Made by a program: the position numbers and the translations under genes. DNA of 20,739 nt from Serpentinimonas sp. (lineage in GTDB: Bacteria; Pseudomonadota; Gammaproteobacteria; Burkholderiales; Burkholderiaceae_C): contig JALOSG010000017.1 in the NCBI GenBank assembly GCA_025458665.1, positions 1 through 20,739 of the forward strand, given 5' to 3'. How positions within the stretch are numbered: the first letter of the stretch is position 1; each line of letters begins with the position of its first letter. The notes beneath the pieces were generated by a model. It saw nothing but the letters and a program-made list of their open reading frames with translations, made no database searches and was not told the origin of the DNA. Positions 1-7,976 of this stretch are shown in pieces.

Positions 1-94
1 GGTCCCACTCCTTCCCATCCCGAACAGGACAGTGAAACGCCTTTGCGCCGATGATAGTGCAGATTCCTGTGTGAAAGTAGGTCATCGTCAGGCT
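1..94 (+). rRNA. rrf: 5S ribosomal RNA, 3' part (5' end outside window)
   Basis: The first ~94 bases match the 3' three quarters of a bacterial 5S rRNA: the loop with CCCATCCCGAACAGGACAGT, followed by GTGAAACG, and the closing 3' strand GTAGGTCATCGTCAGGCT. The 5' end lies before the window. The 3' end is placed by analogy with other betaproteobacterial 5S genes and is good to a few bases. The gene is followed within about 15 bases by an intrinsic terminator, as expected for the end of an rRNA operon. Confidence 0.93.
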
Positions 95-107
95 GTTATA
101 TTGAAGA

Positions 108-146
108 CCCCGAACACCGTTACCCAACGGGTTCGGGGTTTTCTTT
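108..146 (+). terminator. Intrinsic terminator of the rRNA operon
   Basis: CCCCGAAC at 108-115 pairs perfectly with GTTCGGGG at 131-138 across a 15-base loop, and the 3' arm runs directly into TTTTCTTTTT. The stem of 8 bp with a U tract is the strongest Rho-independent terminator in the window. It leaves only about 35 bases before the next gene, so there is no space for a long leader or riboswitch. Confidence 0.9.
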
Positions 147-180
147 TTGGCATTCCGTCTGTTTATGGATCGTATTGGCC

Positions 181-1260
181 ATGAATACTGTTGCTGGTTC
201 TGACAGCTGTCCTCTCAGCTATACACGGGCTCAGGCTTTGCCGGCCATCTTGGCTGAGCGCATCGTGATCATGGACGGTGCCATGGGCACCATGATCCAG
301 CGTTTCAAGCTGGATGAGCAACAGTACCGAGGCGCCGGAGGCAAGAGCCCCCAGGCCTTCGCACGTTTTTCTTCCTTTCCGGATGATTTGAAAGGGAACA
401 ACGAGCTGTTGAGCTTGACCCGGCCTGACGTGATTTCCGATATTCACGAAGGCTATCTGGCGGCAGGCGCCGATATCATCGAGACGAACACTTTCGGCGC
501 TACCACCATAGCGCAGGAAGATTACGGGATGGCCGATCTCGCTGCAGAGATGAATGTGCAGTCGGCCCGGCTAGCGCGTGCCGCGTGCGACAAGTTCGGC
601 ACCAAAGAACATCCCCGGTTTGCTGCCGGCGCTCTGGGCCCTACGCCGAAGACGGCCAGCATAAGTCCTGAGGTGAACGATCCAGCCGCTAGAAACGTGA
701 CGTTCGAGCAGCTTCGGCAAGCGTATCTGGAGCAGGCGCTGGCGTTGGTCGAGGGCGGTGTGGACCTGTTCCTTGTGGAAACCATTTTCGACACGCTGAA
801 TGCCAAGGCCGCCCTATTTGCCATTGAGCAGTGCTTCGAGCAAACCGGGGAGCGGCTGCCCGTGATCATCAGCGGCACGGTAACAGACGCTTCAGGACGC
901 ATCCTGAGTGGGCAGACAGTTTCTGCCTTCTGGGCGAGCGTACGACATGCGCAGCCCCTGGCGGTCGGCTTGAATTGTGCCCTGGGCGCGGCGCTGATGA
1001 AGCCCTACATCCAGGAACTGGCTCGAATTGCACCGGAGACTTACATCAGTTGCTACCCCAATGCGGGCCTTCCCAATCCCATGAGCGAAACGGGCTTCGA
1101 CGAAACACCAGCGGATACGTCTCGCTTGTTGCATGAGTTCGCCAAAGAGGGGCTGGTGAACATACTAGGGGGTTGTTGCGGTACCACCCCGGACCATATT
1201 GGTGCCATCCGTGGCGCGGTGTCTGGCAGGCAGCCCCGCCGTCTGTTCGAGTTTGCCTGA
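181..1260 (+). CDS. metH: Homocysteine S-methyltransferase, N-terminal half of a split methionine synthase (MetH1)
   Basis: The 359-residue product is the homocysteine-binding barrel of cobalamin-dependent methionine synthase. It accepts the methyl group of methylcobalamin onto homocysteine thiolate bound to zinc. The three zinc ligands are visible: Cys266 in GLNCALG, and Cys332 and Cys333 in GGCCGTTPDHI. MDGAMGTMIQ and ETNTFGAT near the N-terminus are typical MetH motifs. The protein stops just after the barrel, so folate, cobalamin and reactivation domains must be encoded by another gene (metH2), as is usual in Burkholderiales; that gene is not in this window. ATG 181 is preferred over an in-frame TTG at 175; neither has a good ribosome binding site. 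Base composition looks less GC-rich than in glmS or glmU. Transaldolase follows after 23 bases. BhmT-like methyltransferases are a less likely alternative because the MetH motifs are so close. Confidence 0.9.
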   Translation: MNTVAGSDSCPLSYTRAQALPAILAERIVIMDGAMGTMIQRFKLDEQQYRGAGGKSPQAFARFSSFPDDLKGNNELLSLTRPDVISDIHEGYLAAGADIIETNTFGATTIAQEDYGMADLAAEMNVQSARLARAACDKFGTKEHPRFAAGALGPTPKTASISPEVNDPAARNVTFEQLRQAYLEQALALVEGGVDLFLVETIFDTLNAKAALFAIEQCFEQTGERLPVIISGTVTDASGRILSGQTVSAFWASVRHAQPLAVGLNCALGAALMKPYIQELARIAPETYISCYPNAGLPNPMSETGFDETPADTSRLLHEFAKEGLVNILGGCCGTTPDHIGAIRGAVSGRQPRRLFEFA

Positions 1261-1283
1261 CTCCCACCAAACTTTTCCGAAGT

Positions 1284-2252
1284 ATGACCACGCCCACTCA
1301 CCAGCTCGATGCCCTGAAGCAGTACACCACCGTGGTGGCGGATACAGGGGATTTTTTGCAGCTCGCGGCCTACCGTCCGCAGGATGCGACCACCAATCCT
1401 TCCCTGATTTTGAAATCTGTGCAGAAGCCCGAGTACGCACCTCTGTTGCGCCAGGTGGCCAGGGACTACACACACAGGCCACTGGATGAGCAGGTGGATC
1501 GTCTGCTGGTTCGCTTTGGATGTGAAATTTTGTCGGTGGTGCCGGGGCGTGTTTCCACCGAGGTGGACGCCCGCCTGAGTTTTGATGCCCAAGCCACCAT
1601 GGCCCGTGCTCAGCGAATCATGGATCTGTACCAGGCCGAGGGTATAGGCGCGGAGAGGGTTTTGATCAAAGTGGCGGCCACCTGGGAGGGCATTCAGGCG
1701 GCAGTTGTTTTGCAGAGCCGTGGCATACAGACCAATTTGACTTTGCTGTTCACTTTTTGCCAGGCCGTCGCTTGCGGTGACGCCGGCGTGAAGCTGATCT
1801 CACCTTTCGTTGGACGCATTTACGACTGGTACAAGAAACAGGCCGGCGCAGCCTGGGATGAAGCGGCGATGGCAGGCCCACAGGACCCTGGGGTGCAGTC
1901 GGTTCGGCGCATCTACGGCTACTACAAGCGGTTCGGCATCGGCACAGAAATCATGGGCGCGAGCTTTCGGAACACCGGTCAGATCCTGGCGTTGGCCGGT
2001 TGCGATCTGCTCACGATCAGCCCCGATTTGTTGGCACAGTTGCAGCAGCAAGCGGTCGAGCAGGATCAGCCGCTGCGCCGCGCACTGGACCCCGTTGCCG
2101 CAGACGCGCTAGATGTGGCGCGCGTGCACTACAACGAGTCGGCTTTCCGGCTGGCCTTGAACGACGACGCGATGGCCACAGAAAAGCTGGCCGAAGGCAT
2201 ACGCGCCTTCTGCGCCGACGCCGTGAAACTGGAAGCCCTGCTGCAAGCCTGA
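1284..2252 (+). CDS. tal: Transaldolase
   Basis: This 322-residue cytosolic enzyme of the non-oxidative pentose phosphate pathway moves a dihydroxyacetone unit from sedoheptulose-7-phosphate to glyceraldehyde-3-phosphate through a Schiff base. The Schiff-base lysine is Lys129 in VLIKVAATWEG, matching Lys132 of E. coli TalB. Other family signatures are VVADTGD (Asp20), DATTNPSLI, and the phosphate-site region ISPFVGRIYDWYKK. Length is that of the TalA/TalB subfamily. ATG 1284 begins MTTPTHQLDALKQYTTVVADTGD, which aligns with the normal N-terminus; an upstream in-frame start at 1173 would sit inside metH and is rejected. The gene follows metH by 23 bases and may be cotranscribed. Its stop lies 4 bases from the stop of the convergent lipoprotein gene, with no terminator hairpin visible. 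Confidence 0.95.
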   Translation: MTTPTHQLDALKQYTTVVADTGDFLQLAAYRPQDATTNPSLILKSVQKPEYAPLLRQVARDYTHRPLDEQVDRLLVRFGCEILSVVPGRVSTEVDARLSFDAQATMARAQRIMDLYQAEGIGAERVLIKVAATWEGIQAAVVLQSRGIQTNLTLLFTFCQAVACGDAGVKLISPFVGRIYDWYKKQAGAAWDEAAMAGPQDPGVQSVRRIYGYYKRFGIGTEIMGASFRNTGQILALAGCDLLTISPDLLAQLQQQAVEQDQPLRRALDPVAADALDVARVHYNESAFRLALNDDAMATEKLAEGIRAFCADAVKLEALLQA

Positions 2253-2256
2253 GTTT

Positions 2257-3132
2257 TCAGCGCATGGCCAGGGCGGTGAAGTCCCGCTCAAAGCCACCCA
2301 GCGTGCCGACCGCATGTGCTTTCTGTTCGGGTTTCATCTGGTTGTGGAGTTCGGCGAACTGGATGCAGGCTTGTTGGCGCCACTGGCGTGAGTAGGCGAG
2401 GTAAGTCGGGTCGGGCGAAGTTTGTGCGCGCGCCCACACCGCGCGCAACACCGGCTCGGGTGCCGCACCCGATCGAATCTGCCGTATGGCGTCCAGAACG
2501 TCGGCCTGCCGGCGCTTGCGTTCTGCCAGCGTACGGCTGGCGTCGAAGCCGCCTTGCACCAAGCTCTGCATGAGCCAGTCGCGCTGGGGGGCTTCCAGCG
2601 TGCCGTAGAGCATTTCCGCCCGGCGAAGGCTGCGCTTCTGCCTTTCGGGTGTGACTGCGCCAGACGCCGATACAAAATCCTGTGCAAATTCGTCGTTCTG
2701 CTCCGCGTGGTAGCGCTGCAGGTTGGCGATCTGCTCATCGCTCAGAGTGGCTGCCAGACGCGCCAACAAGGGCAGACTTTGCTCGAACACCTCGCCGGCC
2801 ATGGTCTGCAGTGTTTCAAACTGGCGGCACACCTGGGCCGCACTGAGCGGTCCCTGGGCCAACGCCTGCCAGGCTTGCAGAGTGTCTGCATACCGGGGAA
2901 GCTGTTCGCGGCGGTGCCAGTCGTGCAGAGCAACCAGACTTTCCCGCACCCAGGGTTGCTGTTCCGAGGTCAGCGACACCGCGCTGTCCAGACGCCAGTA
3001 AGCCAGCGTAGGCATACGGTTGTACGCCACGGTGAAAATGCTGCAACCCGTGAGCACCGCTGCCGCCAGTCCCGCGGCCAGCCACGGGATAATGCGGGGG
3101 CGCCGCCGCGGCGCAGCCAGTGGAGAGTTCAT
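2257..3132 (-). CDS. DUF6279 family lipoprotein
   Basis: The predicted 291-residue protein begins with an arginine-rich N-region, a hydrophobic segment (IIPWLAAGLAAAVLTGC) and a lipobox with Cys30, so it should be lipidated and anchored in the envelope. The mature part starts CSIFTVAYNRMPTLAYWRLD, which is the recognisable opening of the DUF6279 family. It continues as an almost entirely helical, Gln/Arg-rich protein with SLTSEQQPWVRESL repeated in style later (TLSDEQIANLQRYHAEQ). No catalytic motif is evident and the function is unknown. The start codon at 3132 overlaps the glmU start codon on the other strand (CATG 3130-3133). An alternative ATG at 3144 would add four residues (MGKF) and deepen the overlap. 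A longer reading extending to 3645 is antisense to glmU and is not credible. Confidence 0.85.
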   Translation of the reverse strand: MNSPLAAPRRRPRIIPWLAAGLAAAVLTGCSIFTVAYNRMPTLAYWRLDSAVSLTSEQQPWVRESLVALHDWHRREQLPRYADTLQAWQALAQGPLSAAQVCRQFETLQTMAGEVFEQSLPLLARLAATLSDEQIANLQRYHAEQNDEFAQDFVSASGAVTPERQKRSLRRAEMLYGTLEAPQRDWLMQSLVQGGFDASRTLAERKRRQADVLDAIRQIRSGAAPEPVLRAVWARAQTSPDPTYLAYSRQWRQQACIQFAELHNQMKPEQKAHAVGTLGGFERDFTALAMR

Positions 3133-4531
3133 GAATTTACCCATCGATGTCGTGATCATGGCGGCCGGCAAAGGCACGCGCATGAAAAGTGCCCTGCCCA
3201 AAGTGTTGCACCGTTTGGGTGGACGTGCATTGCTGGAGCATGTGATCGACTGCGCCCGCGGGGTATCTGCCCGGCAGATGGTGGTGATCACCGGGCACGA
3301 GGCCGACGTGGTGGAGGAGTTTCTGAGCCAGCGGGCGGTGCCCGGACTGCGTTGTGTGCGCCAGATGCCCCAGCTGGGAACGGGCCACGCGGTGCAGCAG
3401 GCTGTGCCGGTGCTGTCGGACGATGGCATCACGCTGGTGCTGTCGGGGGATGTACCCCTGACCGAGGCCGAGACGTTGCGGCGGCTCCTCGAGGCGTGCC
3501 TGCATCCTTCGGGCCCTTGTCTGGCCCTGCTGACCCTGGACATGCCCGACCCCACCGGGTACGGTCGGATCGTGCGCAGCCCCGACGGGGCGGTGCAGGC
3601 CATCGTGGAGCAGCGCGACGCCAGTGAGGCGCAGCGCGCCATCACCGAAATCTACAGCGGCATCATGGCCGTACCCACCCGCTTGCTACGCGGCTGGCTG
3701 GGCCGGCTGGACAACCACAACGCCCAGCAAGAGTATTACCTGACGGATGTGGTGAAACTGGCTGTGGCCGATGGGACTCCGGTGCGGGCGCACCGCATTG
3801 CCGATGCGGTGCAGGTGGCGGGCGTGAACAGCCCGGCGCAACTGGCTGAACTGGAGCGCGCCTACCAGCTTCGTTGCGCGCATGCGCTCATGGCTCAGGG
3901 TGTGCGGCTGGCCGACCCGGCGCGGCTGGATGTTCGCGGCGTACTGCAGTGTGGGCAGGACGTGGAGATCGATGTGAACTGCGTGTTCCAGGGCCGCGTG
4001 GTGCTGGAGGATGGGGTGCGCATTGGCCCGCATTGCGTGATTGCCAACGCCCACATCGGCCAAGGTTCTGTGATTCAGGCGATGACCCACATCGACGGTG
4101 AGCGGGCAGGCGTGACGGTGGGCCAACACGCCGCCATCGGGCCCTTTGCCAGGCTGCGTCCGGGCGCGCAATTGGGCCGCGAAGTGCACATAGGCAACTT
4201 TGTGGAGGTGAAGAACTCCACCCTGGCCGACGGCGCCAAGGCCAACCATCTGGCCTACCTGGGCGATGCGACAGTGGGCGAACGGGTGAACTACGGGGCA
4301 GGGGCCATCACGGCGAACTACGACGGGGCGAACAAGCACCGCACCGTCATTGAGGCCGACGTGCACGTGGGCAGCAATTCTGTGCTGGTTGCGCCAGTGA
4401 CCCTGGGTGCCGGCGGTACCGTGGGCGCCGGTAGCGTAGTGACCAAAGACGCTCCCCCGCAGGCGCTGACCGTGGTTCGGGGTAAGACGGTGACCGTGCC
4501 GGGCTGGGTACGGCCCCAGAAGAAGAAATAA
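3131..4531 (+). CDS. glmU: Bifunctional UDP-N-acetylglucosamine pyrophosphorylase / glucosamine-1-phosphate N-acetyltransferase
   Basis: The 466-residue product catalyses the last two steps of UDP-GlcNAc synthesis, supplying peptidoglycan and LPS. The N-terminal nucleotidyltransferase carries MAAGKGTRMKSALPKVLH (residues 10-27), and the metal-binding aspartate in LSGDVPL is Asp107 (Asp105 in E. coli). The C-terminal half is a left-handed beta helix of hexapeptide repeats with KNSTLADGAKANHLAYLGD, in which His373 corresponds to the catalytic His363 of E. coli, followed by GAGAITANYDGANKHRT. Length and order are normal. ATG 3131 is supported by GGAGAG about 5 bases upstream. That ribosome binding site lies inside the opposing lipoprotein gene, because the two start codons overlap. 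The promoter must therefore also lie within that gene. The SH3-domain gene converges on it 29 bases downstream. Confidence 0.97.
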   Translation: MNLPIDVVIMAAGKGTRMKSALPKVLHRLGGRALLEHVIDCARGVSARQMVVITGHEADVVEEFLSQRAVPGLRCVRQMPQLGTGHAVQQAVPVLSDDGITLVLSGDVPLTEAETLRRLLEACLHPSGPCLALLTLDMPDPTGYGRIVRSPDGAVQAIVEQRDASEAQRAITEIYSGIMAVPTRLLRGWLGRLDNHNAQQEYYLTDVVKLAVADGTPVRAHRIADAVQVAGVNSPAQLAELERAYQLRCAHALMAQGVRLADPARLDVRGVLQCGQDVEIDVNCVFQGRVVLEDGVRIGPHCVIANAHIGQGSVIQAMTHIDGERAGVTVGQHAAIGPFARLRPGAQLGREVHIGNFVEVKNSTLADGAKANHLAYLGDATVGERVNYGAGAITANYDGANKHRTVIEADVHVGSNSVLVAPVTLGAGGTVGAGSVVTKDAPPQALTVVRGKTVTVPGWVRPQKKK

Positions 4532-4560
4532 GACGGACTGGCCTACAGGTCAAGCGGGCC

Positions 4561-5016
4561 TTACCAGCCCCAGAGCAGGGAGCGCGACACCCAGGCAATG
4601 CCCCCATTGGGCGCCCGCACACGCACCCAGTCGCCCTGGCGGGCCAGCGTGGGCAGTACTTCGCCGTAATCTGCCTTGCCCACCACCCGGTGGTTGGTGC
4701 CCGGGCCGGCACGCAGATTCACCACACGCCCTTTGACAATGTGGTGCGGGGTGTTGGTGACCACCTGCTGCGCTACCCAGCCTTCATCGCCTTCAAAATC
4801 CACGACGTTGAGCCAGCCGTTGCGGCGCTCCTTGACCTGCAGCGGATATCCACGCGCCAGTTCCCACAGCACCTCATGATTGGTGCCTGGCCCGGACCGC
4901 ATGTTCACGGTATTGCCGCGGACGCTCACCATCTCTTGTGCCCACGCGGGCAAGACTGCGGCTACGGCAAGCAGCAAGGACAGGGCGAGGGATTTGGCGG
5001 CAGCCGGCATGAACAT
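4561..5016 (-). CDS. Exported protein with two bacterial SH3 domains
   Basis: The 151-residue protein has a signal peptide (lysine followed by SLALSLLLAVAAVLPAWA) with probable signal-peptidase I cleavage after Ala26. Two tandem bacterial SH3 (SH3b) repeats follow. The first, from about residue 30, contains NTVNMRSGPGTNHEVL and GDEGWV; the second contains RVVNLRAGPGTNHRVV and GIAWVSRSLL. Such domains usually bind cell-wall peptides or other envelope ligands; no enzymatic domain is attached, so this is probably a periplasmic binding or scaffold protein. ATG 5016 is chosen because AAGGAG at 5026-5031 lies 9 bases upstream; a longer in-frame reading from 5061 would contain this ribosome binding site. 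It lies 48 bases downstream of the Lrp gene on the same strand, possibly in one transcript. The link to glmU and glmS function is inference from position. Confidence 0.87.
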   Translation of the reverse strand: MFMPAAAKSLALSLLLAVAAVLPAWAQEMVSVRGNTVNMRSGPGTNHEVLWELARGYPLQVKERRNGWLNVVDFEGDEGWVAQQVVTNTPHHIVKGRVVNLRAGPGTNHRVVGKADYGEVLPTLARQGDWVRVRAPNGGIAWVSRSLLWGW

Positions 5017-5064
5017 GCGAGACAACTCCTTGAATAGATTGGGTTTGTAGACGTAGCGCAAGCC

Positions 5065-5556
5065 TCATGTTAGCGCAGCCGCAGCGGGCAGCGGCAAGGC
5101 TGGCAAAAATTTGGAGCGATGGACGCTGAAAAAGGTTCGCACGTTGCGGACATTGGCGGTCTGTGTGAACAGACGCTGTGACGTGGTGTGGAACTGCTCC
5201 ATATGCAGACAGGCCATCACCAGAATGAAGTCTGGCCCCGGACTGACCCGGTAGCACTGTTGGACGGAAGGGTCGGCGGTAACGAGGGCTTCGAACGCCT
5301 GCAGGTGCTCGGCGGCCTGCCGCTCCAGCGTCACTTCCACCAGCGCGGTGATGCCATGGCCCAGTTCCTGCGCCACCCTGTCGGGGCTGAGAATGGCCAC
5401 GGTCCGCTCGATGAGACCCGCCTCCCGCATCTGGCGCACGCGGCGCGAGCTGGTGGCGGGTGATACCGCCGCCTGTTCTGCCAGTTCCTGGTTGGACGCG
5501 CTGGCGTCTTGCTGCAACAGGGCGAGCAGTTTGAGGTCGGTACGATCCAGATTCAT
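5065..5556 (-). CDS. Lrp/AsnC family transcriptional regulator (next to glmS)
   Basis: The 163-residue protein has the Lrp/AsnC layout. Residues 1-60 form a winged HTH (MNLDRTDLKLLALLQQDASA, then NQELAEQAAVSPATSSRRVRQMREAGLI). An effector-binding RAM domain follows (GITALVEVTLERQAAEHLQAF, VQQCYRVSPGPDFILVMAC, TFFSVHRSKF). It should bind DNA as a dimer or octamer and sense an amino acid or related small molecule; the ligand cannot be told from sequence. It is divergent from glmS across about 150 AT-rich bases that contain its own probable promoter and a repeated TACTGCAG element, so autoregulation and control of glmS are plausible. The SH3-domain gene is downstream on the same strand. ATG 5556 gives the standard N-terminus; the ribosome binding site is weak. 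Confidence 0.92.
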   Translation of the reverse strand: MNLDRTDLKLLALLQQDASASNQELAEQAAVSPATSSRRVRQMREAGLIERTVAILSPDRVAQELGHGITALVEVTLERQAAEHLQAFEALVTADPSVQQCYRVSPGPDFILVMACLHMEQFHTTSQRLFTQTANVRNVRTFFSVHRSKFLPALPLPAAAALT

Positions 5557-5571
5557 TTTTCAATCAAAAAG

Positions 5572-5603
5572 TACTGCAGAACGAAATTATATTTTTACTG
5601 CAG
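5572..5603. promoter_or_regulatory. Direct repeat TACTGCAG, candidate Lrp operator
   Basis: TACTGCAG occurs at 5572-5579 and again at 5596-5603, a centre-to-centre distance of 24 bases. The second copy extends to the perfect palindrome ACTGCAGT (5597-5604). The second copy lies in the spacer between the -35 and -10 boxes of the probable Lrp promoter, and the first covers its likely transcription start. This is the arrangement expected for autorepression. That the neighbouring Lrp protein binds here is inference. Confidence 0.5.
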
Positions 5604-5614
5604 TCTATAGTGAA
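5586..5614 (-). promoter_or_regulatory. Probable sigma-70 promoter of the Lrp gene at 5065-5556
   Basis: On the minus strand a perfect -10 box TATAAT (plus-strand 5586-5591) is preceded by TTCACT (5609-5614, 4 of 6 to the -35 consensus) with a 17-base spacer. Transcription would begin near 5579, giving a leader of about 22 bases before ATG 5556. Base composition here is much more AT-rich than in the surrounding genes. The glmS promoter on the opposite strand is less clear: TATATT (5588-5593) and TATAGT (5606-5611) are possible -10 boxes without a good -35. Confidence 0.6.
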
Positions 5615-5704
5615 ATAAATCATCAAAAACAAAAGAAAAATGAAGGATAAAGTTTTCCCGAATGGCTAGTATTCCGGCATTGGGTTGTTCGCAGGGGACT
5701 GTGT

Positions 5705-7648
<1,944 letters not shown>

Positions 7649-7650
7649 CG

Positions 7651-7938
7651 GTGCAAAGCTCGTTCGTGGTGGAGGCCGAACTCTGGAAGTACCAAGGCCC
7701 AGCGGCCTGGTACTTTGTGTCCTTGCCCCGCGCGGTGGCCGACCAGATCCGCCCCCATGCGCCGAAGGTGGGGTTCGGCTCGGTGCGGGTGCAGGCCTGC
7801 ATTGGCCAGACGCACTGGAAGACTTCCCTGTTCCCGGACAAATCCACCGGCTCTTACCTGCTGCCGGTCAAGGCCGATGTGCGTCGCCGGGAGTCCCTGC
7901 AGGAGGGTGCACAGGTGGTGCTGTTCCTGGAGCTGTAG
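7651..7938 (+). CDS. DUF1905 domain-containing protein
   Basis: This 95-residue protein is a single DUF1905 domain. It shows the family pattern of AELWKYQGPAAWYFVSLP, then GFGSVRV, IGQTHWKTSLFPDK and YLLPVKADVRRRE. The family is predicted to be a small beta barrel of unknown function; no catalytic residues are known. The start is a GTG at 7651, two bases after the glmS stop codon, with GGAG overlapping the end of glmS as ribosome binding site, so translation is probably coupled to glmS. A much longer open frame upstream is only the antiparallel frame of glmS. Cotranscription with glmS does not by itself imply a role in amino sugar synthesis. Confidence 0.85.
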   Translation: MQSSFVVEAELWKYQGPAAWYFVSLPRAVADQIRPHAPKVGFGSVRVQACIGQTHWKTSLFPDKSTGSYLLPVKADVRRRESLQEGAQVVLFLEL

Positions 7939-7951
7939 CTCCAGCGCCAGC

Positions 7952-7976
7952 TTCCGCCCTTGCGGGCGCCGCGGAA
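7952..7976. terminator. Possible bidirectional terminator between convergent genes
   Basis: CGCCC (7955-7959) and GGGCG (7964-7968) form a 5-bp stem with a TTGC loop, and the outer TTCCGC (7952-7957) and GCGGAA (7971-7976) are complementary as an alternative pairing. It lies between the stops of the DUF1905 gene and the chemotaxis gene. There is no U tract, so termination efficiency is doubtful. Confidence 0.3.

Noticed and set aside
1174..1283. Frameshift or truncation of a full-length metH
   Set aside because: The barrel is complete through its last zinc ligands and no cobalamin or folate domain remnants follow in any frame; the known split architecture explains it.
5615..5704. glmS ribozyme or other structured leader before glmS
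   Set aside because: The leader is short with no conserved ribozyme core or stable hairpins visible, and the glmS ribozyme is a Gram-positive feature.
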